From positions 8,728-34,245 of the forward strand of contig DHWX01000035.1 in assembly GCA_002413395.1 (NCBI GenBank): a stretch of DNA of 25,518 nucleotides. Reading direction: 5' to 3'. This DNA comes from Polaromonas sp. UBA5171 (GTDB lineage: Bacteria > Pseudomonadota > Gammaproteobacteria > Burkholderiales > Burkholderiaceae_C). Under the pieces are notes generated by a model that was given only the letters and a program-made list of their open reading frames with translations, was not told the DNA's origin and ran no database searches. The position numbers and the translations under genes were made by a program. This document shows, piece by piece, positions 1-8,324 of the stretch; the stretch's first letter is position 1, and every line of letters starts with the position of its first letter.

Positions 1-321
1 CTTGGTGATGTAGTCGTCGGCACCGGCGTCCAGTCCGGCCACCTTGTCGGGTTCATCCCCCCGGGCCGTCAACATGAGAATGGGAATGCTTTTGCTGCGC
101 GCTTGCTTGCGCCAGTGGCGTGCCAGCGCAAGGCCGCTTTGCCCCGGCAGCATCCAGTCCAGCAAAATCACATCAGGCAACACGGCGTCGAGCTCGGTCT
201 GGGCCGACACGCTATCCTGCACCACCACAGGGACAAAGCCGCCGTGTCGCAAATTGACCGCTATCAACTCGGCAATGGCTGGCTCATCTTCAACAATCAA
301 CACGCGCGGCAAATGCTTCAT
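1..321 (-). CDS. phoB: Phosphate regulon response regulator PhoB, N-terminal part (cut by window edge)
   Basis: The 107 residues visible form a complete response-regulator receiver domain. They show the acidic pocket (E11, D12), the phospho-acceptor D55 in LLDWMLPG, the switch threonine T85 in LMLTAR, and the invariant lysine K107 at the window edge. The winged-helix DNA-binding domain expected of PhoB lies outside the window. Phosphorylated PhoB binds Pho boxes and activates phosphate-starvation genes. The identity rests mainly on context: it is the last gene seen in pstSCAB-phoU, 16 nt after phoU on the same strand. The start is the ATG at 321; no strong ribosome binding site is visible, so it may be translated by coupling to phoU. 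The partner kinase PhoR would be expected further left. Another OmpR-family regulator cannot be excluded from the receiver alone. Confidence 0.9.
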   Translation of the reverse strand, partial: MKHLPRVLIVEDEPAIAELIAVNLRHGGFVPVVVQDSVSAQTELDAVLPDVILLDWMLPGQSGLALARHWRKQARSKSIPILMLTARGDEPDKVAGLDAGADDYITK

Positions 322-337
322 CTGGATTCGTCGGCAG

Positions 338-1039
338 TTACCTGACGGCAGACTCGACCTGCGCCATCGGGCTGTGCCTGACATCCGCGCCCTTGACGAT
401 GTAGATAATGAACTCGGCAATGTTCTTGGCATGATCCCCCACGCGCTCAATGGCCTTGGCCACAAACAGCAGGTCCAGACTGGCGGAAATCGTTCGTGGG
501 TCTTCCATCATGTAGGTAATGAGCTTGCGCACAAAGCCATCAAACTCCTGGTCAATCTGGTTATCCTCCTTGAGGATGGATACCGCTGCGGTCGTATCCA
601 GCCGGGCAAAGGCATCAAGCGCCTTGCGCAGCAGGCCGGAAGCGAGCTCCCCGGCAATCCGAAGCTCGGATGACGGCAATGTTCGGGCTTCGCCACTTTC
701 AATGATCGACTTGACCATGCGCGCAATTTTGTCGGCTTCATCGCCTGCCCGCTCCAGATTGGCGGTGGTTTTTGAAATGGCAATCAGCAACCGCAAGTCA
801 CGCGCCGTGGGCTGACGGCGCGCAATGATGGAAGACAGCTCACGGTCAATGTCAATTTCCATGGTATTGACGCGCACTTCAGTATCAATTACCTGATTGG
901 CGCTCTCGGTACTGAACTGGGACAGTGCATAGATTGCCAGGCGAATCTGCGACTCGACCAACCCACCCATTTCCATCACGCGCGACGATACGTCATTGAG
1001 TTCGCTGTCAAACTGGGTAGACAAATGGTTATCAGACAT
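338..1039 (-). CDS. phoU: Phosphate signalling regulator PhoU
   Basis: This 233-residue, entirely helical and cytoplasmic protein has the usual length for PhoU. It has the two-fold repeat of three-helix bundles expected of the family: residues about 15-105 include the LERAGDEADKIA motif, and residues about 120-215 include IERVGDHAKNIAEF. These E/DxxxD motifs bind metal clusters in known PhoU structures. PhoU connects the Pst transporter to the PhoR/PhoB system and keeps the Pho regulon off when phosphate is plentiful. The gene lies between pstB and phoB, with an 18-nt gap to pstB. The start at 1039 is preceded by a weak GAG about 8 nt upstream. Nothing is truncated. Confidence 0.96.
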   Translation of the reverse strand: MSDNHLSTQFDSELNDVSSRVMEMGGLVESQIRLAIYALSQFSTESANQVIDTEVRVNTMEIDIDRELSSIIARRQPTARDLRLLIAISKTTANLERAGDEADKIARMVKSIIESGEARTLPSSELRIAGELASGLLRKALDAFARLDTTAAVSILKEDNQIDQEFDGFVRKLITYMMEDPRTISASLDLLFVAKAIERVGDHAKNIAEFIIYIVKGADVRHSPMAQVESAVR

Positions 1040-1057
1040 GTTTTTTCTCAGTCCCTG

Positions 1058-1837
1058 TCAGCCAAAACGGCCGGTAATGTAATCTTCAGTCTCTTCGCGC
1101 TTGGGCTTGAAAAACAGCTCTTTCGTGGCACCAAATTCCACCAGATCACCCAGGTACATGTAGGCGGTGTAATCGCTGCAGCGGGCTGCCTGCTGCATAT
1201 TGTGCGTCACGATGACTACCGTGTACTCGCTTTTCAATTCGGCAATCAACTCCTCGATCTTGGCCGTTGAAATTGGATCAAGCGCCGAGCAGGGTTCATC
1301 AAGCAGCAGTACTTCCGGCTTGATGGCAATGCCGCGGGCAATGCACAACCGCTGCTGCTGGCCACCCGACAGACTGGAACCGCTCTGTTTCAGTTTGTCC
1401 TTGACCTCAGCCCAGAGGGCAGCCTTGCGTAGCGCCCATTCGACCCGCTCATCCATTTCCGCCGCGGAGAGGTTATCGAAAAGCTTGACACCAAAAGCAA
1501 TGTTCTCGTAAATCGACATCGGAAACGGCGTCGGCTTCTGGAAAACCATGCCCACTTTGGAGCGAATCAGCGCCACATCCTTTTTCGAAGTAAGCAGGTT
1601 CTCGCCGTCAAACAGCACTTCACCTTCGGCGCGCTGCTCCGGGTAAAGCGCGTACATGCGGTTAAAAATGCGCAGCAGGGTTGATTTGCCGCAGCCTGAC
1701 GGGCCAATGAATGCCGTAACTTTTTTCTCCGGAATTTCCAGATTGATATCCTTGAGAGCGCGAAATTTTCCGTAATAAAAATCGAGATTCCTGACCGATA
1801 TCTTTGACTTTTCCGGTTGCGCAGCGATGGCGTCCAT
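1058..1837 (-). CDS. pstB: Phosphate ABC transporter ATP-binding protein PstB
   Basis: This 259-residue ABC ATPase energises the PstSCAB phosphate importer from the cytoplasmic face. All nucleotide-binding elements are visible: Walker A GPSGCGKS at residues 45-52, Q-loop Q100 in VFQKPTPFP, signature LSGGQQQR from 156, Walker B VLLLDEP at 176-182, and the switch histidine H212 in VTHN. The Q-loop sequence KPTPFPMSIYENIAFG is characteristic of PstB rather than other importers. The ATG at 1837 has a good AAGGA site 5 nt upstream. The gene follows pstA after a 47-nt spacer and precedes phoU. Length and motifs are normal. Confidence 0.98.
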   Translation of the reverse strand: MDAIAAQPEKSKISVRNLDFYYGKFRALKDINLEIPEKKVTAFIGPSGCGKSTLLRIFNRMYALYPEQRAEGEVLFDGENLLTSKKDVALIRSKVGMVFQKPTPFPMSIYENIAFGVKLFDNLSAAEMDERVEWALRKAALWAEVKDKLKQSGSSLSGGQQQRLCIARGIAIKPEVLLLDEPCSALDPISTAKIEELIAELKSEYTVVIVTHNMQQAARCSDYTAYMYLGDLVEFGATKELFFKPKREETEDYITGRFG

Positions 1838-1884
1838 CTATATCCTTGCCTTGTTGTGTGAATCCATGACGATCTACTTTTATA

Positions 1885-2745
1885 TCAGTCTTTGTTGCGC
1901 GTCAGCACGCGCGCCAGAATGTTCAGACCCAGAACGGCCACCGTGATCAGGAACACGCCCGCCCAGGCCAGTTGCTGCCAGTTCTCATAGGGGCTCATCG
2001 CGAACTTGAAAATGGTCACGGGCAAACTCGCCATGGGCCGGGTTAGGTCCGAGGTCCAGAACTGGTTGTTCAAGGCAGTGAAAAGCAGTGGCGCTGTTTC
2101 GCCGGAGATGCGCGCTACAGCCAGCAGTATGCCGGTCACGACGCCGGATCGGGCCGCCCTCAAGGTGATGCTCAAAATGACTTTCCACTTGGGTGCACCG
2201 AGCGCATAGGCGGCCTCGCGCAGGCCGGCGGGAACAAGTTGCAACATGTTTTCGGTGGTGCGAATCACCACCGGAATCACGATCAATGCCAGAGCGAGTG
2301 CACCGGCCAAGCCGGAGAAAGACTTGAAACGTGACACTACGAGGGCATAGATAAAGAGGCCAATCACAATGGAAGGAGCCGATAACAATATGTCATTGAC
2401 GAAACGGGTGACTGACGCCAGCCAGCCCTTGGGGTTGTATTCGGCCAGATAAATACCCGCCATGATGCCGACCGGCGTGCCCACCATGGTAGCCAACAGC
2501 ACCATCAGGAACGAACCATAAAGCGCATTGGCAAGGCCGCCTGGCTCATTGGGTGCTGGCGTCATTTCGGTGAAAGTCGCCAGAACGATTCCTCCAATGC
2601 CCAGACGGATGGTTTCCCACAATATCCAGAACAGCCAGAACAGGCCAAAGGATATCGCCAGCAACGACAATATCAGCACCAGCAGGTTGACCCGCTTGCG
2701 CCGCGCGAACTTGGCCAGGCGCGCATCCGGCATGGCAGCGCTCAT
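1885..2745 (-). CDS. pstA: Phosphate ABC transporter permease PstA
   Basis: This 286-residue inner-membrane protein is one of the two channel subunits of the Pst phosphate importer. About six hydrophobic segments are visible, the first at residues about 20-45. The cytoplasmic coupling loop (about residues 180-195) reads EAAYALGAPKWKVI, the typical permease contact with the ATPase. Motifs such as MAGIYLAEY and SAPSIVIGLF are characteristic of PstA. The start codon overlaps the pstC stop by 4 nt (ATGA), so translation is coupled and the subunits should be made in equal amounts. Length is usual for the family. Confidence 0.97.
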   Translation of the reverse strand: MSAAMPDARLAKFARRKRVNLLVLILSLLAISFGLFWLFWILWETIRLGIGGIVLATFTEMTPAPNEPGGLANALYGSFLMVLLATMVGTPVGIMAGIYLAEYNPKGWLASVTRFVNDILLSAPSIVIGLFIYALVVSRFKSFSGLAGALALALIVIPVVIRTTENMLQLVPAGLREAAYALGAPKWKVILSITLRAARSGVVTGILLAVARISGETAPLLFTALNNQFWTSDLTRPMASLPVTIFKFAMSPYENWQQLAWAGVFLITVAVLGLNILARVLTRNKD

Positions 2746-3707
2746 GCCTTGATTCCTTCATTTTTTCTCAATTGAGCCAGCAGCAGCTTGGACAGCGACA
2801 GCACTACGAAGGTGATGAAAAACAGGACCAGACCAAGGTAGATCAGCGCCGCCTGATGGAGCCCCTCGCCAGCCTCGGCAAACTCGTTGGCCAGGGCAGA
2901 GGTAATGCTGTTGGCCGCCTGAAAAAGACTCAGGGAGTCGAGCTGGTTGAAATTTCCGATTACGAAAGTCACCGCCATGGTCTCGCCCAGCGCACGCCCC
3001 AGCCCGAGCATGATGCCGCCGATCACACCCGACTTGGTGTACGGCAGAACAACCTTGGAAACAACTTCCCAAGTGGTGGAACCCAGGCCGTAGGCAGACT
3101 CCTTGAGCAGCACTGGCGTCACCTCAAAGACATCCCGCATGACGGATGCGATGAACGGAATGATCATGATTGCCAGAATGATGCCCGCCGACAAGATGCC
3201 GATACCCACCGGGGGACCCGAAAAAAGTGCTCCCAGATAGGGAACACCCGAAAAAACAGCTTGCAGTGGTTGCTGCACATAAGTGGCGAGGATCGGGCCA
3301 AAAACCAGCAAGCCCCACATGCCGTACACAATGGAAGGAACGGCAGCCAATAGTTCGATGGCTGTACCCAGTGGCCTTTTAAGCCAGGCTGGTGACAGCT
3401 CCGTGAGGAACAGCGCAATACCGAAACTCACGGGCACCGCGATCAGGACGGCAATCAACGACGTAGCGAGTGTGCCATAAATCATGACCAGCCCGCCATA
3501 CTCGTCCTTGACCGGGTCCCAGACGCTGTTGGTCAGAAAACCCAGTCCGTATTTATTGATGGCAGGCCAGGCTCCCACAACCAGAGAGGCCAGAATGCCA
3601 ATCAGCAAGCCGAGCGTCAATAGCGCCGCTCCCTGCGCGGCCCAGCCAAAAAGCTGGTCTGCGACAGGGCTTCTGCGCATGGAGTTCACGGGAGGAGGAT
3701 TCGTCAT
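2742..3707 (-). CDS. pstC: Phosphate ABC transporter permease PstC
   Basis: This is the second channel subunit of the Pst importer, 321 residues from the ATG at 3707. A first membrane segment (AALLTLGLLIGILASLVVG) follows a short cytoplasmic tail. The periplasmic part contains the PstC-typical GLGFLTNSVWDP and an elongated loop, and the coupling loop reads ESAYGLGSTTWEVV. The start is uncertain. The frame stays open to a GTG at 3773 (343 residues) with an AGGA 9 nt upstream, whereas the ATG at 3707 has only a GGA 6-7 nt upstream but gives an N-terminus of usual length. The gene lies after pstS and overlaps pstA by 4 nt. It should be transcribed from the Pho-box promoter in front of pstS. Confidence 0.95.
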   Translation of the reverse strand: MTNPPPVNSMRRSPVADQLFGWAAQGAALLTLGLLIGILASLVVGAWPAINKYGLGFLTNSVWDPVKDEYGGLVMIYGTLATSLIAVLIAVPVSFGIALFLTELSPAWLKRPLGTAIELLAAVPSIVYGMWGLLVFGPILATYVQQPLQAVFSGVPYLGALFSGPPVGIGILSAGIILAIMIIPFIASVMRDVFEVTPVLLKESAYGLGSTTWEVVSKVVLPYTKSGVIGGIMLGLGRALGETMAVTFVIGNFNQLDSLSLFQAANSITSALANEFAEAGEGLHQAALIYLGLVLFFITFVVLSLSKLLLAQLRKNEGIKA

Positions 3708-3815
3708 ATCGCGTCCGGTTGCTTTCGCCGGGTGGTCAAAAATAGCCTGGCCAGCCGGAAGTGTAGAGGACACGTGAAAAAATCCTGATGACGCAACTAT
3801 ATTAGAGAAGGCAGC

Positions 3816-4859
3816 TTACTGATAAGCAACCACTTTACCCGACGTATCCTTGATGCCGCCCCAGGCTTTTTCAATAACGGTCTTCACAGAACCAGGCATT
3901 GGCACATAGTCCAGGTTGTTGGCGGTTGGGTCGCCATTTTTGTAGGCCCACTCAAAGAATTTCAGGATTGATGCTGCTTGCGCTGGCTTTTCCTGCACTT
4001 TGTGCATCAGGACAAAGGTGGAACCAGTGATGGGCCACGAATCCTTGCCAGGCTGCTCGGTCAGAATCTGGAAGAAGCTCTTGGCCCAATTGGCGCCGGC
4101 TGAAGCGGACTTGAATGCCACTTCGTTGGGAGTCACGAAGTTGCCATCCCGATTCTTCATCAGGGCGTAGGTCATCTTGTTCTGTTTGACGTAGGCATAC
4201 TCAAGGTAGCCAATGGAATTGGGCAGACGGCCAACAAATGCGGCCACGCCTTCGTTACCCTTGCCGCCAGCGCCCAAAGGCCAGTTAACGGCCGTGCCCT
4301 CGCCCACCTTGGATTTCCACTCAGGGCTGACCTTGCTCAGGTAGTTGGTGAAAATAAACGTGGTGCCCGAACCATCGGCACGGCGAACTGGTGCGATGGC
4401 TGCATCGGGCAGGGCCAGTGTCGGATTCAGGGCCTTGATGGCGGGGTCGCTCCACTTGGTGATTTTGCCGAGATAAATATCACCCAAGACAGGGCCGGTC
4501 AGCTTGAGTTGGCCCGGTGCAATTCCCTTGATATTCACCACAGGAATGACGCCACCGATCACCACCGGGAACTGCATGAGACCTTTTTTGGTGAGTTCCT
4601 CATCCGTCAGAGGCATGTCCGACGCACCAAAGTCCACCGTTTTGGCTTCGATCTGCTTGATGCCAGCACCAGAACCAACCGATTGGTAGTTGATTTTTAC
4701 ACCCGTGATCTTGTTGTAGTCCGATGCCCATTTTGAAACAATGGGAGCCACAAAAGACGAACCAGCTCCGGTCACATCCTGGGCAGCAGAAATCGTGGCC
4801 AACGACATGATGGCGACGCCCATCACTGTAGTGATTGAAGCTTTCAAACTCACATTCAT
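3816..4859 (-). CDS. pstS: Periplasmic phosphate-binding protein PstS
   Basis: This 347-residue protein captures phosphate in the periplasm and delivers it to PstCA. A Sec signal peptide is clear (residues 1-26, hydrophobic core then ISAAQ). The mature protein begins with VTGAGSSFVAPI, and the phosphate-site loops GSGAGI, DFGASDMPL and RADGSGTTFIF are all present. The reading frame extends upstream to 4970, but the ATG at 4859 is the true start. It has a strong AAGAGG site 6-7 nt upstream and begins the signal peptide, and the longer version would include the promoter and Pho box. It is the first and probably the most expressed gene of the operon. pstC follows after at least 42 nt. Confidence 0.98.
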   Translation of the reverse strand: MNVSLKASITTVMGVAIMSLATISAAQDVTGAGSSFVAPIVSKWASDYNKITGVKINYQSVGSGAGIKQIEAKTVDFGASDMPLTDEELTKKGLMQFPVVIGGVIPVVNIKGIAPGQLKLTGPVLGDIYLGKITKWSDPAIKALNPTLALPDAAIAPVRRADGSGTTFIFTNYLSKVSPEWKSKVGEGTAVNWPLGAGGKGNEGVAAFVGRLPNSIGYLEYAYVKQNKMTYALMKNRDGNFVTPNEVAFKSASAGANWAKSFFQILTEQPGKDSWPITGSTFVLMHKVQEKPAQAASILKFFEWAYKNGDPTANNLDYVPMPGSVKTVIEKAWGGIKDTSGKVVAYQ

Positions 4860-4895
4860 AAAAACACCTCTTGGGTTGGTAAGGAAGAAGCTTCG

Positions 4896-4929
4896 ATCAT
4901 AAAAATGGAGTGTGACAAAGTCGTGACAA
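4896..4929 (-). promoter_or_regulatory. PhoB-dependent promoter of pstS (Pho box and -10)
   Basis: On the minus strand two identical 7-mers TTGTCAC (4923-4929 and 4912-4918) are separated by 4 bp, giving the 11-bp periodicity of a Pho box (family consensus CTGTCAT twice). A TATGAT hexamer at 4896-4901 begins exactly 10 nt further on, the normal position of the -10 element in PhoB-activated promoters, where the Pho box replaces the -35. The pstS start codon is 36 nt beyond the -10. Binding by PhoB is inferred, not shown. Confidence 0.9.
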
Positions 4930-5004
4930 AAAACGTCTTCAGCGCGGCATTTCACATTTACGGGACACACGGGAAAGGAAAACGGCCCAATACGCCCCTA
5001 GTCG

Positions 5005-5038
5005 GTGTCATGAAGTTGTCACTGAATTTCGCTAACCT
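5005..5038 (+). promoter_or_regulatory. Second Pho box and promoter, divergent from pstS
   Basis: On the plus strand GTGTCAT (5005-5011) and TTGTCAC (5016-5022) are separated by 4 bp. A -10-like TAACCT at 5033-5038 follows after exactly 10 nt, the same geometry as the pstS promoter on the opposite strand. It points toward the fasciclin pseudogene (ATG at 5068) and, beyond it, the periplasmic binding protein gene at 5508. The two Pho boxes are back to back within 111 bp. Confidence 0.75.
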
Positions 5039-5067
5039 TGGCAACAATTTCACTTCCGAGATTTGAC

Positions 5068-5361
5068 ATGCCGAACCGGCGTATTTTATTCGCAGCTGCA
5101 GTCATGGCGACGATTGCTGGCTGCGCCACGTATCATGGCCCTGCGACTGCATCCGGCATCACTTCAGCCCTTCCGCCGCTCAGCACTTTAAGCATTCTGC
5201 TTGCAAAAGCGAAATTCACCGAAACGCTCAACGGTGCCGATGTAGCCCTCGCCAAGTCTGGCAATTTCGTGCAGGTTGGGTAGGCCTTGGTTGAAACTGC
5301 CGATATTCCTGCAAATAACGGGGTTGGACACATTATTGACAGCGTCCTGATACCGCCCCCA
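5068..5361 (+). pseudogene. Decayed fasciclin (FAS1) domain lipoprotein gene
   Basis: From the ATG at 5068 the frame encodes a lipoprotein-type signal with lipobox IAGC (Cys19). Next comes LSTLSILLAKAKFTETLNG, which resembles the start of a FAS1 domain (the FSTLVAALKAAGLVDTL pattern), then a short stretch ending at an in-frame TAG (5281-5283). The same frame continues directly after the stop with ADIPANNGVGHIIDSVLIPP, a clear match to the C-terminal FAS1 motif (ADIPASNGVIHVIDxVLLPP in typical members). Only about 75 residues lie between these ends where an intact domain needs about 130. The gene therefore appears to have lost the middle of the domain and acquired a stop codon. FAS1 proteins are usually secreted adhesion or surface proteins. 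An alternative is a real 71-residue lipoprotein ending at 5283. A Pho-box promoter precedes it. Confidence 0.7.
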
Positions 5362-5507
5362 AGCGCTGAAGCTTTTCAAGGTCAGCCAGGGCTGTCGATA
5401 CAGCTTCGCGCCTCTTTCAGGCTGGTGCTCCTTCAGCGTACCCCACGTCATCCATTCCCCGGCCATCCAAACCACATCGCGGCATTGAACCGCCTGGAAA
5501 TTCATTC

Positions 5508-6656
5508 ATGTATTTGCAAAAATCCTTCCTGAGTCGTCGCAAGTTGCTGCAACATGCGGGTCTGTTGACAACCGCTATGACCTCCCCTGGCTGGGCCCAA
5601 ACCGGCAAGCCAGTCAGTGCTTCAGGCAGCCTTGTTGTGGCGCAACTGGTTGACTTTTCCACTGCTCAACAGGACGTGTCCAAGGATTTCCTGATCGGCT
5701 CGCGCGCTGCATGGCAGGATATCAATTCACGCGGCGGAATTCGCGGCCGGCTGGTGCATCACCTGACAGTCGAGACCGACGGCACGCCGACCAGTTTGCG
5801 CTCGGCATTGAACACCATGCTGGACAACCCGGCTTGCGTGGTGCTGTCGGGCAGCGTCGGCGACCGACTCGCCAGCCAAATCGTGGCGCTTTCCCTGCAG
5901 GAGAGCCTGAACATCGCTCACGCGGCGCCGTGGCTGCAAAACTCCAGCCTCAAAATTGACGACAGGACATTTCCCATCTTCGCTGGGCGCCAAGAGCAGA
6001 TCGCTTTCGCGCTGAAAACCCTGTCAGTGATGGGTCTGCACGACCTGGGCGCGATTTATGCTTCGCCGCAGGACTACAGCGCCTACCATGCTGAGGTGGA
6101 ACGCATTGCAGCCGGCATGCAACTGCGGCTGCAGTCATTTCAGGGCGCAAGCGATTTGCGCATGATGGCGCAAAAATTAACGCCTGCTACACCAGCGATA
6201 CTGCTATTTGTGGGTGGAACACCAGAACTTGCAGATTTCACCCAGGGTCTAGAAAAACAGGCTCGCCAACGCTACGTCGTGGCGCTGGCCGACGTCAATT
6301 TGCAGACCATGCTGCAGATGGGCGCAGCGCGTAATACCCCTGTCATTGCAACCCAGCCGGTGCCCTTGGTCAAAGCCAGTTTGCTGATCGTCAGAAGCTA
6401 CCGCGAAACACTCTCGCGCCTGTTTGACGAACCGCCGACCTCCCTCAGCCTGGCGGGTTTCATTGCGGCGAGGTACACCTATGAGGTGCTCAATGACATC
6501 GAGGGTCCGCTGACGCGTCAGGTCGCTCTGACAGCGTTCCAGCGTCGTGCCAGCCTGGATCTGGGTGGTTTTCGCATCAGTTTCAACATGCAGCACAGAA
6601 GTAGCGCCTATGTGACGCAAAGCATGATGACATCCGACGGCAGGCTAATCGGCTAG
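5508..6656 (+). CDS. Periplasmic ligand-binding protein, branched-chain amino acid/receptor family (Peripla_BP_6-like)
   Basis: This 382-residue protein resembles LivJ-type solute-binding proteins. The N-terminus SRRKLLQ followed by a hydrophobic stretch and GWAQ (cleavage near residue 30) looks like a twin-arginine signal, so it may be exported folded through Tat. The family pattern follows: a VVAQLVDFS opening strand, GSRAAWQDINSRGGIRGR, a SVGDRLASQIV region, and a second lobe with FPIFAGRQEQIAFALKTL. A GGA about 9 nt before the ATG can serve as ribosome binding site. No permease or ATPase for such a system is nearby, so it is either an orphan binding protein or the sensor part of something encoded elsewhere. 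It lies 147 nt after the fasciclin remnant and may be read from the same Pho promoter. The ligand is unknown. Confidence 0.8.
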   Translation: MYLQKSFLSRRKLLQHAGLLTTAMTSPGWAQTGKPVSASGSLVVAQLVDFSTAQQDVSKDFLIGSRAAWQDINSRGGIRGRLVHHLTVETDGTPTSLRSALNTMLDNPACVVLSGSVGDRLASQIVALSLQESLNIAHAAPWLQNSSLKIDDRTFPIFAGRQEQIAFALKTLSVMGLHDLGAIYASPQDYSAYHAEVERIAAGMQLRLQSFQGASDLRMMAQKLTPATPAILLFVGGTPELADFTQGLEKQARQRYVVALADVNLQTMLQMGAARNTPVIATQPVPLVKASLLIVRSYRETLSRLFDEPPTSLSLAGFIAARYTYEVLNDIEGPLTRQVALTAFQRRASLDLGGFRISFNMQHRSSAYVTQSMMTSDGRLIG

Positions 6657-6721
6657 AAATTGCGGCGTGCATGAGAGTACCTCGTGAATGCTATGCTGAG
6701 TCTGGAAATACAAACTCAGAC

Positions 6722-8221
6722 ATGCAAAACGGAACGCTACTTGCAGCTGTTGACCTGGGGTCCAACAGCTTTCGCCTCGAAATTGGCCGCTTTGACCACG
6801 GACAGATCCACCGCATCGAATACCTCAAGGAAACAGTCCGTCAGGGAAACGGGCTGGACCTGGAGCGCAACCTGACGCCAGACGCCATGCAGCGCGGCTG
6901 GGACTGCCTGGCGCGCTTTGGCGAGCGCTTGGCAGGTTTTAAAAAAGCACAGGTTCGGGCCGTCGCCACCCAGACGCTTCGGGAAGCATGCAATCGCGAC
7001 ATATTTCTGGCGCAGGCCTACGAGATACTGGGGTTTCCAATCGATGTTATTTCGGGTCGCGAAGAAGCCCGGCTGATTTACCAGGGCGTCGTTCACATGC
7101 TGCCGCAGTCGGACGAACGCAGGCTGGTGGTGGATATCGGCGGGCGTTCCACTGAAATGATCCTGGGCCAGGGTCTTGACGCCCGCACCATGGAGTCCTA
7201 CCAGGTCGGCAGCGTGGCCTGGTCGATGAAATATTTCCCTGAAGGGCAATTCAGCCCGCGCGCTTTCGATTTGGCCACGATTGCCGCAAAAGCGGTTCTT
7301 GACGAAGCTGTCAATGCCTATCGCTCAGGAACCTGGGATGCTGCCTATGGCTCTTCCGGAACGATCGGGGCCGTCAGCGATGTTTTGACTGCCGCGGGCT
7401 GGTCACCTTTCCTGGTCACGCGCGAGGGGCTGGACTGGCTGATGGACCGACTGCTCAAGGCGCAAAGTGCCAGTCGCCTGAAACTCGATGGCATGAAGGA
7501 GGACCGGCGTGCGGTCATAGGTGGCGGCATCAGTGTGCTCAGGGCGGTGTTTGAACTCCTCGGCATTGAGCAGATGCAGGCGGCCCAGGGAGCATTGCGC
7601 CATGGCGTGCTGTATGACCTGCTGGACCGGGAGCGGGACCTGACCGATCTACGTTCCACCACCGTGCAGCGCCTGACCAGAAAATTCAATGCTGACGCGG
7701 CGCAAGCCCAACGGGTCAGCAAAGTCGCGCGGCAACTGTTCCTGATGGCTCGCGCGGGCATGCCCAGCGCCGAATCAGAACACCTCCAGCGCAAGCTGGC
7801 GTGGGCTGCGCAGCTCCACGAGATCGGCAGCCAGATTTCGCACAGTGACTATCACCGGCATGGGGCCTACATTCTGGACCATGCCGACGCCCCGGGCTTT
7901 GCCCTGCCCGAGTTGCACCGTCTGAGCCTGCTGGTGCTGGGCCATCGCGGCAAGCTGCGCAAGCTGGAAGCCGACTTCGAGGACCGGATATTTGTGCAGC
8001 AACTGCTCTGCCTTCGCCTGGCGGTCATCTTGTGCCATGCCCGGCGCGACCCTGACCTCAAGGGCTTGCAGCTTGAAGCAGGCGCCGTGCCTGCAAGACT
8101 TTTCGTTCTGAACTGCAGACCGGGCTGGGCCGAGGCGTTTCCACAGTCGGCCTACCTGCTGCAGGAGGAAGTGCTGGCCTGGCAAAAAACACCGTGGGCA
8201 CTGATCGCCTCAGGGCTCTGA
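6722..8221 (+). CDS. ppx: Exopolyphosphatase (Ppx/GppA family)
   Basis: This 499-residue cytoplasmic enzyme releases phosphate from the ends of polyphosphate chains. The actin-like ATPase fold is marked by AAVDLGSNSFRLEI (residues 8-21, phosphate 1 loop), VATQTLREA, SGREEARLIYQG (111-122) and the second phosphate loop DIGGRSTEM (138-146). The C-terminal part from about residue 320 carries an HD-like helical domain with AAQLHEIG and a further His-rich stretch, as in bacterial Ppx. The frame is open from 6671, but the ATG at 6722 fits the family N-terminus; its ribosome binding site is weak. GppA (pppGpp phosphohydrolase) is the related alternative. Length and the nearby ppk favour Ppx. No Pho box was found directly upstream. 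Confidence 0.93.
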   Translation: MQNGTLLAAVDLGSNSFRLEIGRFDHGQIHRIEYLKETVRQGNGLDLERNLTPDAMQRGWDCLARFGERLAGFKKAQVRAVATQTLREACNRDIFLAQAYEILGFPIDVISGREEARLIYQGVVHMLPQSDERRLVVDIGGRSTEMILGQGLDARTMESYQVGSVAWSMKYFPEGQFSPRAFDLATIAAKAVLDEAVNAYRSGTWDAAYGSSGTIGAVSDVLTAAGWSPFLVTREGLDWLMDRLLKAQSASRLKLDGMKEDRRAVIGGGISVLRAVFELLGIEQMQAAQGALRHGVLYDLLDRERDLTDLRSTTVQRLTRKFNADAAQAQRVSKVARQLFLMARAGMPSAESEHLQRKLAWAAQLHEIGSQISHSDYHRHGAYILDHADAPGFALPELHRLSLLVLGHRGKLRKLEADFEDRIFVQQLLCLRLAVILCHARRDPDLKGLQLEAGAVPARLFVLNCRPGWAEAFPQSAYLLQEEVLAWQKTPWALIASGL

Positions 8222-8244
8222 AAACCCATCTTGAATCTTCCGGT

Positions 8245-8274
8245 TTGACAGCTCTTTTGGAAACGGCATAAACT
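8245..8274 (+). promoter_or_regulatory. Sigma-70-like promoter of the histone-tail protein gene
   Basis: A perfect -35 TTGACA (8245-8250) is followed after 18 bp by TAAACT (8269-8274), 4 of 6 matches to the -10. It lies 50 nt before the ATG at 8325, with an AT-rich stretch in between. It indicates that this small gene is expressed independently of ppx. Confidence 0.55.
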
Positions 8275-8324
8275 GTATATATCGTTTATTCATGGCACCT
8301 ATCTGAAAGTGAAAGGCAATCTTC

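Noticed and set aside
4860..4970. N-terminal extension of pstS to an ATG at 4970
   Set aside because: It would translate the -10 and Pho box region; the internal ATG at 4859 has a strong ribosome binding site and begins a clean signal peptide.
5188..5505. Minus-strand ORF of 105 residues opposite the fasciclin remnant
   Set aside because: The opposite strand carries recognisable FAS1 sequence over part of it, and I recognise no family. The part from 5362 to 5505 looks somewhat protein-like but cannot be supported.
8221..8260. Possible Pho box near the histone-tail gene (TTGACAG)
   Set aside because: There is no second unit at 11 bp; the TTGACA is better explained as a -35 element.
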